Part shown: positions 51,463 to 59,868 of the stretch, in pieces | How positions within the stretch are numbered: position 1 is the first letter of the stretch | Layout of the letters: every line of letters begins with the position of its first letter | Assembly: GCF_007678455.1 (NCBI RefSeq) | Contig: NZ_VEEP01000007.1 | Span: 130,541-194,540, forward strand | Source: Cytobacillus oceanisediminis 2691 | GTDB lineage: Bacteria; Bacillota; Bacilli; Bacillales; Cytobacillaceae | Direction: 5' to 3' | Length of the DNA: 64,000 bases | Notes under the pieces: generated by a model | What the model saw: only the letters and a program-made list of their open reading frames with translations | Database searches by the model: none | What the model was told of the DNA's origin: nothing | Position numbers and translations under genes: made by a program

Positions 51463-51906
51463 ATGATGAAAAATGAATTGACACAAATGGTCAACCAGCA
51501 AATTGCAAACTGGACAGTCCTTTACATCAAACTCCATAACTACCACTGGTATGTAACGGGACCAGAATTCTTCACTCTGCATGCGAAATTCGAAGAACTG
51601 TACAATGAAGCTGCATTGCATATTGATGAATTAGCCGAAAGATTGCTGGCGATGGGGGACAAGCCGGTGGCAACGATGACTGGTGCGCTCGAGCTTGCTT
51701 CGGTAAAAGAAGCCGCAGGAAATGAGTCCGCTTCAGAAATGGTTGCAAGCATTGTTCATGACTATTCAACCATGATCGAAGAATTAAAGCGGGGAATGGA
51801 ACTGGCTGGAGAAGTACACGATGAAACAACAAGCGATCTTCTTTTGTCCATTCATTCAGGGCTGGAAAAACATGTTTGGATGCTGAATTCATTTTTAGGC
51901 AGATAA
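51463..51906 (+). CDS. Dps/MrgA-family ferritin-like protein
   Basis: This 147-aa protein has the Dps ferroxidase pattern [20 protein letters not shown], then [15 protein letters not shown] about 30 residues later, supplying His, Asp and Glu ligands at the subunit interface. It forms a 12-subunit shell that stores iron and protects DNA from peroxide. Start may be ATG 51463 or 51466; both follow AGGAGG. No PerR box is visible immediately upstream. A strong terminator follows. Confidence 0.93.
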   Translation: MMKNELTQMVNQQIANWTVLYIKLHNYHWYVTGPEFFTLHAKFEELYNEAALHIDELAERLLAMGDKPVATMTGALELASVKEAAGNESASEMVASIVHDYSTMIEELKRGMELAGEVHDETTSDLLLSIHSGLEKHVWMLNSFLGR

Positions 51907-51918
51907 GAGAGGAAATGA

Positions 51919-51953
51919 AAGAGACGTATGCCGATGCATACGTCTCTTTTTTA
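51919..51953. terminator. Terminator after dps
   Basis: AAAGAGACGTATGC cgat GCATACGTCTCTTT with T6 is a 14-bp perfect stem. Confidence 0.92.
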
Positions 51954-51995
51954 TCCTAATCCTTTTAGGCTCTGTTGGTGTACTTTGTTAGTTTT

Positions 51996-52304
51996 TCAGT
52001 CTTTCAGCCAGCTCTGGGACCAATCTTCAATTTTCCCCATAAGAGGTTCAAGTGCCTCGCCTTTATCGGTCAGAGAGTATTCAATCCGCACAGGAGTCTC
52101 TGGGTAGACTTTTCTTTTAACAATCCCTTCATTCTCCAAATCCTTTAAGCGTTCAGAAAGAACCCTGCCGCTGATCCCGATTGCAGACTCGATGCTGCAG
52201 AATCGTTGTGGACCAGATAGGAGCTGGTAAATGATCAGCCCGGTCCATCTTAAGCTCAGGATGGTCATGGCTTTTTCAAATCTAGGACAAATAATCTTAT
52301 CCAT
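51996..52304 (-). CDS. HxlR/DUF24-family regulator (YodB/CatR-like)
   Basis: This 102-aa winged-helix protein has HxlR-family features: KIICPRFEKAMTILSLRWTG with a conserved N-terminal Cys6 and ISGRVLSERLKDLENEGIV as the recognition region. In YodB and CatR of Bacillus subtilis an equivalent Cys senses quinones and diamide. ATG 52304 after GGAGTG is used. It is divergent from catDE-type genes, and the shared intergenic region holds a TTACTT-centred palindrome, so it is the likely repressor of the genes to its right. Confidence 0.9.
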   Translation of the reverse strand: MDKIICPRFEKAMTILSLRWTGLIIYQLLSGPQRFCSIESAIGISGRVLSERLKDLENEGIVKRKVYPETPVRIEYSLTDKGEALEPLMGKIEDWSQSWLKD

Positions 52305-52375
52305 TCTAATCACTCCTTACTTAATATTATAATCATATTAAATTAAAAATAAATTACTTTTAACAAAAAGATTAC

Positions 52376-52420
52376 TTGACGTATATAGTTAACTAAAATA
52401 TAATTACTTACATAAAGTAA
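52376..52420 (+). promoter_or_regulatory. catDE promoter with palindromic operator
   Basis: TTGACG (52376) and TATAAT (52399) are 17 bp apart, a near-consensus promoter. TTACTT-ACATA-AAGTAA (52404-52420) overlaps the end of the -10 and the transcription start. Further TTACTT copies lie upstream near 52354 and at 52372. This fits a YodB/CatR-type repressor site. Confidence 0.7.
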
Positions 52421-52487
52421 CCAACTAACGATATTGTAACTGCAGTGCTGTTTTCGTTAAAGTAAATGAAAAAGGAGAATAATACAA

Positions 52488-52895
52488 ATGATAAAGATGA
52501 ATGAAGTTGGAGCAACAATTTTAAGAATTGTTTTAGGAGCAACTTTCCTGATCCATGGCGCGGCCAAGTTCCAGGGTGGTATCGAAAACACAGTGGGTTT
52601 CTTTGAAAGTCTTGGCCTGCCAGGTTTTTCGGCATACCTTGTAGCTTTAATAGAATTAGTAGGCGGTATCGCGATGATACTGGGAGTTGGGACAAGGATT
52701 GTTTCGATTTTGTTTGCGGTTGTTTTGGCCGTAGCGGTCATTAAAGTAAAGCTCGCCGGAGGATTCCTTGGAAACGGCCAGATGGCGGGATATGAACTTG
52801 ACCTTTCGTTAATGGCCATCTCAATTTATCTGGCAATCACTAATAAATCACTCTTCGCTATTGATAATGTCATTTTTCAAACTAAAAACGCCTAA
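52488..52895 (+). CDS. catD: DoxX-family protein of CatD/MhqP type
   Basis: This 135-aa, four-helix DoxX-like protein has LRIVLGATFLIHGAAKFQGGI at the N-terminus and GIAMILGVGTRIVSI. It is distinct from the three 170-aa DoxX paralogues. In B. subtilis the catDE pair combines such a DoxX protein with catechol 2,3-dioxygenase under HxlR-type control, and the same arrangement is seen here. It is probably a membrane partner in quinone detoxification. Confidence 0.85.
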   Translation: MIKMNEVGATILRIVLGATFLIHGAAKFQGGIENTVGFFESLGLPGFSAYLVALIELVGGIAMILGVGTRIVSILFAVVLAVAVIKVKLAGGFLGNGQMAGYELDLSLMAISIYLAITNKSLFAIDNVIFQTKNA

Positions 52896-52908
52896 AGGAG
52901 GAAATCCA

Positions 52909-53763
52909 ATGAATTTTCATCAGCCTCCGGTTACTTTTGTGGGCCGGGTGGATTTAAAGGTGCAAGATCTTGAGCGTTCGGTTGCTTTTTATCAAGATGT
53001 GATCGGTTTTAAACTATTTGAAAAAACGGAGAGATTGGCAAAGTTTACTGCGGATGGCAAGAATGTGCTGCTGTCAATTGAACAGCCAGAGGATGTAATG
53101 CCAAAGCAGAGAAGAACCACTGGACTTTATCATTTTGCCATTTTATTGCCTCATCGCGCCGATTTAGCCAACATACTGAAACATTTTGTACAGTTAAGGC
53201 TTCCGCTTCAGGGAGCATCAGACCACCTGGTGAGTGAGGCACTTTACCTTGCCGATCCAGATGGAAATGGAATTGAGATCTATATAGACCGGCCAGCTTC
53301 AGACTGGACATGGAATGAGTCTCAAGTTGTCATGACCACGGAGCCGTTGGATGCAGAAGGTCTGCTTGAGGAGGACAAAAGAGGGACATGGAATGGTCTG
53401 CCTGCAGGCACTGTAATGGGACATATCCATCTGCATGTTTCTGAATTAGACAAAACGGAAGAGTTTTACACAAAGGGACTTGGCTTTAATGTAGTTTCTC
53501 GATATGGGCCTCAGGCTCTGTTCACTTCAACAGGGAAATATCATCACCATATTGGACTGAACACCTGGAATGGAGTTGGAGCTCCGAAACCAGCGGAAAA
53601 CAGTGTGGGACTCAGATCATTCAGTTTGGTACTGCCAGATGAAGAGTCGGTAAAAGAAACGATTTCCCGGCTGATCAGCGTTGGTGCTGAAGTTACAGAA
53701 GAAAATGGTGTTATTGTTACAGTTGACCCTTCGGGGAACAGGATCAAGTTAGAAACAGCATGA
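52909..53763 (+). CDS. catE: Catechol 2,3-dioxygenase-like VOC protein (CatE type)
   Basis: This 284-aa protein has two vicinal-oxygen-chelate domains: residues about 8-125 (VGRVDLKVQDLERSVAFYQD) and about 165-284 (MGHIHLHVSELDKTEEFYT). Metal ligands His and Glu are expected in the second, catalytic domain (HIHLHV; HHHIGLN). Start ATG 52909 follows AAAGGAGG. It should cleave catechol-type rings extradiol, using Fe(II), to remove catechols and quinone precursors. It lies 13 bp after catD. Confidence 0.88.
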   Translation: MNFHQPPVTFVGRVDLKVQDLERSVAFYQDVIGFKLFEKTERLAKFTADGKNVLLSIEQPEDVMPKQRRTTGLYHFAILLPHRADLANILKHFVQLRLPLQGASDHLVSEALYLADPDGNGIEIYIDRPASDWTWNESQVVMTTEPLDAEGLLEEDKRGTWNGLPAGTVMGHIHLHVSELDKTEEFYTKGLGFNVVSRYGPQALFTSTGKYHHHIGLNTWNGVGAPKPAENSVGLRSFSLVLPDEESVKETISRLISVGAEVTEENGVIVTVDPSGNRIKLETA

Positions 53764-53842
53764 TAGAAAAAGATAACAGGCGGTGGAGAGAATGGGTCTA
53801 TTAAACAAACTATTTGGGAACAAAACGAAGGAGGAAAAAATC

Positions 53843-54391
53843 ATGACTGCAGAAAAAATGAATATCGGGATTATTTTAGGAAGCACAAGACAGGGCCGTG
53901 TGAGCCCGCAAGTTGGCGAATGGGTTAAGGAACTGGCTGACAAGCGCGGGGACGCAAATTATGAAATCGTCGATATAGCTGACTTCGATCTGCCATTTTT
54001 GGGAACAACGGATGGAACTGAGCCGGGGATTGCTGCCTGGAATGAAAAGCTTTCAAACCTCGATGGTTTCGTGTTCATTGTTCAGGAATACAATCACAGT
54101 ATTACCGGAGCATTGAAAAACGCGCTTGATTTTGCACGCGAGGCATGGAATAACAAAGCAGCCGGAATCGTCAGCTATGGTTCAACAGGCGGCGCAAGAG
54201 CAGCTGAACATTTAAGAGGAATCTGCGGAGAATTAAAAATAGCCGATGTCCGAACACATCCAACATTATCTCTATTTACTGACTTTGAAAACGGAACAGA
54301 ATTTAAGCCGCAAGCCCTTCATGGTGATAATGTAAATGCAATGCTGGATGAAGTAGTGGCATGGAGCGGAGCATTAAAGACTTTAAGATAG
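53843..54391 (+). CDS. NADPH-dependent FMN reductase-family protein
   Basis: This 182-aa flavodoxin-like protein opens with NIGIILGSTRQGRVSPQVG, the phosphate-binding loop for FMN, and has VQEYNHSITGALKNALDF and SYGSTGGARAAEHLR. ATG 53843 with GGAGG eight bases before is used; ATG 53792 with GGTGGAG is an alternative that adds 17 residues. Such enzymes (YhdA type) reduce azo dyes, quinones or FMN. It is downstream of catE in the same direction and probably in the same stress unit. Confidence 0.9.
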   Translation: MTAEKMNIGIILGSTRQGRVSPQVGEWVKELADKRGDANYEIVDIADFDLPFLGTTDGTEPGIAAWNEKLSNLDGFVFIVQEYNHSITGALKNALDFAREAWNNKAAGIVSYGSTGGARAAEHLRGICGELKIADVRTHPTLSLFTDFENGTEFKPQALHGDNVNAMLDEVVAWSGALKTLR

Positions 54392-54431
54392 AATGAGCAA
54401 ATTAATTGACCTGCTTTTTTAAACGGGGTAA

Positions 54432-54467
54432 TATCTCGAAGTAAGCTATTTTTACTTCGAGATTTTT
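54432..54467 (+). terminator. Terminator with TTACTT arms before azoR
   Basis: ATCTCGAAGTAA gctattt TTACTTCGAGAT followed by TTTTTC is a 12-bp stem. Its loop-proximal AAGTAA/TTACTT recalls the operator at 52404, so it could have a second role. Confidence 0.8.
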
Positions 54468-54514
54468 CATGAAAATAGCTTGGAGAATAAAAAAGGAATA
54501 GGTGGAATCACATC

Positions 54515-55150
54515 ATGGCAAAAGTTTTATATATCACAGCACACCCACTTACTGAAGAACAGTCATTCAGTTTGTCAGCAGGAAAAGCCTTCATTGACAC
54601 ATACCAGGAGCAAAACCAGAACGATGAAGTCATTCATCTGGATCTATTCAAAGAAAACATCCCACACATCGATGCCGATGTATTAGGCGGCTGGGGAAAA
54701 CTGCAGAAAGGCACTGAATTTTCAGCCCTAACTGCAGAAGAACAGGCAAAAATCGGCCGTCTTGCAGAGCTTGTTGACCAGTTCACAGCAGCAGACAAAT
54801 TCGTTTTCGTGACACCGCTTTGGAACTTCTCATTCCCGCCAGTCATGAAAGCATACCTGGATTCCGTAGCAGTCGCAGGCAAGACATTCAAATATACACA
54901 AGAAGGCCCTGTTGGTTTAATGACCGATAAAAAAGCCCTGCACATCCAGGCTCGCGGCGGATACTACTCAGAAGGACCAGCAGCAAGCATGGAAATGGGA
55001 AATCGCTACATCGAAACAATCATGAACTTCTTCGGAGTACCTTCATTTGAATCCCTTGTTCTTGAAGGTCATAACGCAAACCCTGAAAAAGCACAGGAAA
55101 TCAAAGAAAACGGAATCGACCGTGCGAAGGATCTAGTACATACATTCTAA
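54515..55150 (+). CDS. azoR: FMN-dependent NADH-azoreductase
   Basis: This 211-aa protein of the AzoR/AcpD flavodoxin-like family has [19 protein letters not shown] at the N-terminus, [18 protein letters not shown] in the FMN-binding region and [13 protein letters not shown]. It performs two-electron reduction of quinones and azo compounds, avoiding semiquinone formation. Start ATG 54515 has AGGTGG upstream. In B. subtilis an azoR gene is under YodB, which matches its place beside the HxlR-catDE genes. Confidence 0.93.
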   Translation: MAKVLYITAHPLTEEQSFSLSAGKAFIDTYQEQNQNDEVIHLDLFKENIPHIDADVLGGWGKLQKGTEFSALTAEEQAKIGRLAELVDQFTAADKFVFVTPLWNFSFPPVMKAYLDSVAVAGKTFKYTQEGPVGLMTDKKALHIQARGGYYSEGPAASMEMGNRYIETIMNFFGVPSFESLVLEGHNANPEKAQEIKENGIDRAKDLVHTF

Positions 55151-55256
55151 TAGAAGATTTACAGGAACAAGCAGGTCAGAGATGGCCTGCTTTTCTATTT
55201 ATTAGAGGGATTCCTGAAGTTAATTGATGTGTGATTGTTTGATAGAGGTTTTGTAA

Positions 55257-55400
55257 GGGGCACTTTTTGGGAAAAGCGTCGTGAGTTTGTCAGATAGAGG
55301 TCTTTTAACGGACACTTTTCGGGGAGATTATCATGAATTTGTCCGATAGGGCTCTTGTAGCGGACACTTTTTCAGGAAATAATCATGGGTTTGTCCAAAA
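55257..55400. repeat. 52-bp tandem repeat, CGGACA type (three units)
   Basis: Units with left arms at about 55257 (degenerate), 55309 and 55361 repeat every 52 bp. CGGACA...TGTCCG (55309-55345) and CGGACA...TGTCCA (55361-55397) span 37 bp, with a 15-bp linker between them. The left arm is followed by CTTTT, as in the copies at 139-227. The array lies between the converging azoR and katA genes. Confidence 0.88.
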
Positions 55401-55433
55401 GAATCATTCAAAAGCCATCTGCTTATTTATGAT

Positions 55434-55469
55434 AAAAACGGATGCCCAATATAGGACATCCGTTTTATC
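55434..55469. terminator. Terminator of katA
   Basis: AAAACGGATG and CATCCGTTTT form a 10-bp stem with internal extra pairing around a 12-nt loop. A-run and T-run on both sides allow use from either strand. Confidence 0.82.
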
Positions 55470-55476
55470 ATATCTT

Positions 55477-56937
55477 TTAAACTTCCTGTGGGACCTGCAG
55501 TCCGAGTCCTTGCGCGATACGGGTTCCGTACTCAGGGTCTGCCTTATAGAAGTGGCCGATCTGGCGGAGTTTGATATCATCGCGTTCAACTGGCTTCATT
55601 GCTGTGACGATATTAGCAACCAGGCGAGCTCGTTCTTCTTCGCTCATCAGGCGGTACAGGTCACCGGCTTGTGTGTAATGGTCATGGTGATCATAGCCCG
55701 CGTTTTCGGCCACACCGCTGACAGGAAATGCTGCCTGTTTTTGCTCATTCACTTCTGTTGGTCCTCCGAAACTATTAGGCTCGTAGTTTACAGATTTGCC
55801 GCCATTTCCATCAAAGCGCATCTGGCCGTCACGCTGGTAGGAATTGACTTCTGTTCTAGCCCTGTTGATCGGCAAATGATTGTGATTTGCGCCTACACGG
55901 TATCGGTGCGCATCAGCATAAGCGAACAGGCGGCCCTGTAGCATTTTGTCTGGCGATACATCGATACCAGGTACCAGCGTTCCAGGAGAGAAGGTTGCCT
56001 GCTCAACTTCCGCAAAGTAATTTTCCGGGTTACGGTCCAAGACCATGCGGCCCACTTCAATTAATGGGTAGTCTTTTTGTGACCAAACCTTTGTAACATC
56101 GAATGGATCAAAACGGTACGTATTCGCATCCTCCAATGGCATGATCTGGACATAAAGCTTCCAGGCAGGGAAGTCTCCCGCTTCGATGGCATTAAATAAA
56201 TCTTCTGTATGGAAATCCGGGTTTTCGCCGGCGATTTGTGCCGCTACATCGGCAGTCAGGTTCTTCACGCCTTGCTCTGTCTTGAAGTGGTACTTGATCC
56301 AGACGCCATCTCCTTCAGCATTAGTCCATTTGAATGTATGGCTGCCAAAACCATGCATATGGCGGAAAGTAGCCGGAATGCCGCGGTCAGACATCAGGAT
56401 CGTTACCTGATGCAACGCCTCAGGTGACAGTGACCAGAAATCCCACACTGCATTTGGATCCTTCAGGTGAGTCTGAGGGTTCCTTTTTTGTGTATGGATG
56501 AAGTCAGGGAACTTGATCGCATCACGGATGAAGAATACCGGCGTATTATTGCCGACAATATCATAGTTTCCTTCCTCTGTATAAAACTTTACGGCAAATC
56601 CGCGTGGGTCACGCACTGTATCAGCTGATCCCAGTTCACCAGCAACCGTTGAGAAACGGACGAATAAAGGTGTTTTCTTTCCTGCCTCTGAAAGAAATGC
56701 TGCCTTCGTATATTTGGTTACATCATTTGTCACTTCAAAATATCCATGTGCTCCGGCACCTTTTGCATGCACAACACGCTCAGGCACACGCTCGCGGTTA
56801 AAGTGCGCCAATTTTTCCAAAAGGTGAACGTCCTGCAGTAAAGTTGGACCTCTTTGGCCAGCTGTCATGGAGTTCTGGTTGTCCCCAACCGGTGCTCCCC
56901 AGCTTGTAGTCAGATTCTTCTTTTGATCATTACTCAT
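55477..56937 (-). CDS. katA: Catalase (monofunctional, heme)
   Basis: This 486-aa protein is a small-subunit clade 3 catalase. The distal His lies in [14 protein letters not shown], the Asn in [18 protein letters not shown], and the proximal heme Tyr in [17 protein letters not shown]. It converts hydrogen peroxide to water and oxygen in the cytoplasm. A PerR-type box sits 73 bp upstream. Single gene with its own terminator. Confidence 0.96.
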   Translation of the reverse strand: MSNDQKKNLTTSWGAPVGDNQNSMTAGQRGPTLLQDVHLLEKLAHFNRERVPERVVHAKGAGAHGYFEVTNDVTKYTKAAFLSEAGKKTPLFVRFSTVAGELGSADTVRDPRGFAVKFYTEEGNYDIVGNNTPVFFIRDAIKFPDFIHTQKRNPQTHLKDPNAVWDFWSLSPEALHQVTILMSDRGIPATFRHMHGFGSHTFKWTNAEGDGVWIKYHFKTEQGVKNLTADVAAQIAGENPDFHTEDLFNAIEAGDFPAWKLYVQIMPLEDANTYRFDPFDVTKVWSQKDYPLIEVGRMVLDRNPENYFAEVEQATFSPGTLVPGIDVSPDKMLQGRLFAYADAHRYRVGANHNHLPINRARTEVNSYQRDGQMRFDGNGGKSVNYEPNSFGGPTEVNEQKQAAFPVSGVAENAGYDHHDHYTQAGDLYRLMSEEERARLVANIVTAMKPVERDDIKLRQIGHFYKADPEYGTRIAQGLGLQVPQEV

Positions 56938-57009
56938 TCTTCATCCCGCCTTTTTAAAATTTGTTGATGACTAAATGATAACATCTTTCAATTAAAAATC
57001 AATATTAAT

Positions 57010-57024
57010 TTATAATTATTTTAA
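57010..57024 (-). promoter_or_regulatory. PerR-like box upstream of katA
   Basis: TTATAATTATTTTAA matches the per-box consensus TTATAAT-N-ATTATAA with one mismatch, 73-87 bp before the catalase start. Peroxide-sensing PerR is the expected repressor. Confidence 0.65.
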
Positions 57025-57155
57025 ATAAGGAGGTAATACATTAAAATAATTACTATAAATATGGCCCTGTCACAAAATATGGTAGATAAAAAAAGACTGA
57101 AAAGCTGTCGACATTTTTGAATCTCTCCAATCCAACTGAATATGCCTCTGACAAA

Positions 57156-57375
57156 GTTACAAACCTGTAACACTATGTAAAAAATGAACCGGATCCTTAC
57201 AGTGCTGGCTATTGAAGGAAGGGGAAGAAGAATGGTATAAACTGCTAGGTTTATAAAGACTCAAGCGTTATCAATAGATTGAGAAGGTTTATCCTGATTG
57301 GCACTTATTGGACGATGAATCCATATGTTACAACTGCTAGCCTTATTAGTAGAGAAAAAGAGCAACTCTACTGGA
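57156..57375 (+). other. Structured leader region upstream of the LysM hydrolase gene
   Basis: GTTACA-aacc-TGTAAC (57156-57171) is a perfect palindrome and the second half begins a near TGTAA-type repeat. Three short hairpins follow: TATAAAC/GTTTATA (about 57236-57257), CTCAA/TTGAG (about 57266-57289) and AGTAGAG/CTCTACT (57348-57372), the last ending against the GGAGG ribosome-binding site. I cannot match this to a known riboswitch class. Confidence 0.45.
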
Positions 57376-57385
57376 GGTTTAGAAA

Positions 57386-57991
57386 ATGAAAAAGATGAAA
57401 AAGATGAAAAAGACTTTGGCAGCACTCACAGCTGCAGTATCTCTATCTGTATTTTCAATGGGTGCGGCTGCAGAAGCGGCAACTTACCAGGTGAAAACAG
57501 GAGATACACTTTGGGGAATTGCGAGTAAAAATGCAGTGCCTGTGAATCAATTGAAAAAGGCCAATAACCGGACTAGCAATCTACTATATCCAGGACAAAA
57601 GTTGACGATTCCTGCCTCGACGGTATCTGCGGCAGATCAGGACTTGCTTGCAAGACTGGTCCACGCTGAGGCAAAAGGCGAGCCATATGCTGGGAAAGTA
57701 GCAGTAGCGACTGTTGTCTTGAATAGAGTAGCAAGCTCTGAATTCCCTAATACAATCAAGGGAGTCATTTATCAAAAATCAAACGGCTATTATGCATTCA
57801 CACCCGTGAAAAATGGCGCCATCAACAAGGCAGCGGATGCAGAGTCCAAGAAAGCCGTTAAAGAAGCCATTGCATTCAGGGGACAGGGGAATGGATCATT
57901 ATTCTTCTTTAATCCGAAAACCGCAGTAAGCAAATGGGTGTTTTCAAGAGAAGCAACCGTGACAATCGGAAATCATAGATTTGCGAAGTGA
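57386..57991 (+). CDS. Secreted LysM-SleB/CwlJ-type cell wall hydrolase
   Basis: This 201-aa protein has a signal peptide (ALTAAVSLSVFSMGAAAEA), one LysM domain (about residues 33-77; YQVKTGDTLWGIASKN ... LLYPGQKLTIP), then a Hydrolase_2 domain with ARLVHAEAKGEPYAGKVAVA, where Glu is the likely catalytic residue. The start is followed by a triple MKK/MKK repeat caused by a 9-bp duplication. It is close to B. subtilis YkvT and spore cortex-lytic SleB. It should bind and cut peptidoglycan during growth or germination. Confidence 0.9.
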   Translation: MKKMKKMKKTLAALTAAVSLSVFSMGAAAEAATYQVKTGDTLWGIASKNAVPVNQLKKANNRTSNLLYPGQKLTIPASTVSAADQDLLARLVHAEAKGEPYAGKVAVATVVLNRVASSEFPNTIKGVIYQKSNGYYAFTPVKNGAINKAADAESKKAVKEAIAFRGQGNGSLFFFNPKTAVSKWVFSREATVTIGNHRFAK

Positions 57992-57992
57992 C

Positions 57993-58033
57993 TCAAAAAA
58001 GCTGTGTAGATTCTCATTCTGCCCAGCTTTTTC
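57993..58033 (+). terminator. Terminator after the LysM hydrolase gene
   Basis: AAAAAAGCTG and CAGCTTTTTC pair around a long loop, followed by a T-rich tract. Confidence 0.65.
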
Positions 58034-58145
58034 TCAATTAGGCTGCTTTTTTAAAGCCAAAAAACAAAGTGATAAAAAACCTTGTTAAATAATCGAATAA
58101 AACATACTATTTAATTGCAATACATAACGAATGGAGGAATGTTCT

Positions 58146-59060
58146 TTGATAGTTAAATCGCGTGTTGAATCGTTGGAACTACAAATTCTGAGAAAGCTGA
58201 ATTCAAGAATGAAATTGTCTACGAAGGAACATAGTAACTATCTGTACCTGGAAAAAGGATATGAAGGCGAAGTGATTTTTGATCATTGGATGGGGGAGGT
58301 AGAAAAAGGCTTTCTGGTTTTGAACGATTTGCTGCTGGAACATGGAAATACGAAATTCCAAGTCGATTCCCTATTCCTGTCCCAGATAATCCACATGTTC
58401 GAAGTGAAGAATCTCGAGGGAGATTATTATATCGAAGGCGATAGGTGGTACACCCATAATGGAGTAGAAATTAAAAATCCTCTGATACAAATGGAAAGGG
58501 CAGAGTCTCTCCTGCGAAGGATGGTGCGAGACCTTGGGTACAACATAAATATTGAATCAACACTGGTCTTTGTGAACAACAATTTTTACCTCTATCAAGC
58601 TCCGCGTAATTTACCAATTATCTTTCCGAACCAGATTCCAAGACTTCTTAAAAACCTGCAAAAACAATTTTCTCCAATAAAAAATACCCACACAAACCTA
58701 GCCGAACGTCTGCATTCCCTGCATACTCAAGATTCGCCATACTCCCGGCTGCCTCAATATAGTTTCGACAAATTGAAGAAGGGAATAACCTGTTCCCATT
58801 GTCATAGCATGAATACAATCGTGACTCGAAAAACACTAATATGCACCAGTTGCGGGAAACGGGAAACTTTACATGAAGCAGTATTGAGAAGTGTTAGAGA
58901 TATTCAATTACTTTTTCCGGAAGAAGCTTTAACAGTCAATACGGTCCATGAATGGTGCAAGTCTGTCAAAACAAAGAAAGCCATTAGGAACATTCTTTCA
59001 GAAAACTATACATTGGAGGGCCATGGCCCATCTTCCCGCTATATAACTGTTGATAAATGA
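58146..59060 (+). CDS. NERD-domain protein with C-terminal zinc ribbon
   Basis: This 304-aa protein starts at TTG 58146, eight bases after GGAGG; ATG 58131 would overlap the ribosome-binding site. Residues about 45-150 form a NERD (nuclease-related) domain: GYEGEVIFDHWM, then FQVDSLFLSQIIHMFEVKNLEGDYY, matching the D-(x)n-(E)-x-K core of the PD-(D/E)XK nuclease fold. A Cys4 zinc ribbon, CSHCHSMNTIV...LICTSCGKRE, follows near residues 225-247. The function is unknown; DNA or RNA handling is likely from the domains. Confidence 0.87.
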   Translation: MIVKSRVESLELQILRKLNSRMKLSTKEHSNYLYLEKGYEGEVIFDHWMGEVEKGFLVLNDLLLEHGNTKFQVDSLFLSQIIHMFEVKNLEGDYYIEGDRWYTHNGVEIKNPLIQMERAESLLRRMVRDLGYNINIESTLVFVNNNFYLYQAPRNLPIIFPNQIPRLLKNLQKQFSPIKNTHTNLAERLHSLHTQDSPYSRLPQYSFDKLKKGITCSHCHSMNTIVTRKTLICTSCGKRETLHEAVLRSVRDIQLLFPEEALTVNTVHEWCKSVKTKKAIRNILSENYTLEGHGPSSRYITVDK

Positions 59061-59078
59061 TTCTTGAAGGAGAATGAT

Positions 59079-59865
59079 ACCCTTATACAAGCGAAACTGT
59101 CCACATAAGGGTACCACTCAAGCGGAAAAACACCCTTATGCAGGCGAAACTGTCCACATAAGGGCACCATTCAAGCGGAAAGACACCCTTATGAGGGCAA
59201 AACTGTCCACATAAGGGCACCATTCAAGCGGAAAGACACCCTTATGCAAGTGAAACTGTCCACATAAGGGCACCATTCAAGCCAATAGACCCCCTTATGC
59301 AGTCGAAACTGTCCACATAAGGGCACCATTCAAGCGGAAAGACACCCTTATGCAGGTGAAACTGTCCACATAAGGGCACCAATCAAGCGGAAAGACACCC
59401 TTATGCAGGTGAAACTGTCCACATAAGGGCACCATTCAAGCCAAAAGACACCCTTATGCAGGCAAAACCATCCACATAAGGGTACCATTCAAGCCGAAAG
59501 ACACCCTTATGCAGGCAAAACCATCCACATAAGGGTACCATTCAAGCCGAAAGACACCCTTATGCAGGCGAAACTGTCCACATTAGGGTACCACTCAAGC
59601 GGAAAAACACCCTAATGCAGTCGAAACTGTCCACATAAGGACACCATTCAAGCCAAAAGACACCCTTATACAGGCGAAACTGTCCACATAAGGACACCAT
59701 TCAAGCCAAAAGACACCCTTATACAGGAGAAACTGTCCACATAAGGGCACCATTCAAGCGGAAAGACACCCTTATACAAGCAAAACCATCCACATAAGGG
59801 TACCATTCTAGCCGAAACACCCTTATGAAGACCAAACTATCCACATAAGGGTATCATTCAAGCTT
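59079..59865. repeat. 53-bp tandem array, CATAAGGG/CCCTTATG type (15 repeats)
   Basis: ACCCTTAT (or one variant) starts at 59079, 59132, 59185, 59238, 59291, 59344, 59397, 59450, 59503, 59556, 59609, 59662, 59715, 59768 and 59819: thirteen exact 53-bp steps, then one of 51 bp. CATAAGGG-N21-CCCTTATG spans 37 bp and the linker is 16 bp. At 59581-59617 both arms change together (CATTAGGG and CCCTAATG), keeping the pairing. It fills the gap between the converging NERD and carboxypeptidase genes. Confidence 0.95.
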
Positions 59866-59868
59866 CAG

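Noticed and set aside
55333-55941. Plus-strand 202-aa reading frame
   Set aside because: It is antisense to the catalase 3' end and runs through the CGGACA repeats and the katA terminator; the composition is not protein-like.
57156-57181. WalR box upstream of the LysM hydrolase (TGTAAC then TGTAAA)
   Set aside because: The WalR consensus needs a 5-nt gap between hexamers; here it is 4 nt, so the match is off phase.
4-59865. Insertion sequence or MITE origin of the palindromic repeats
   Set aside because: No transposase gene or remnant, no target-site duplications and no isolated full element with longer terminal repeats is visible; strict tandem phasing is not typical of MITEs.
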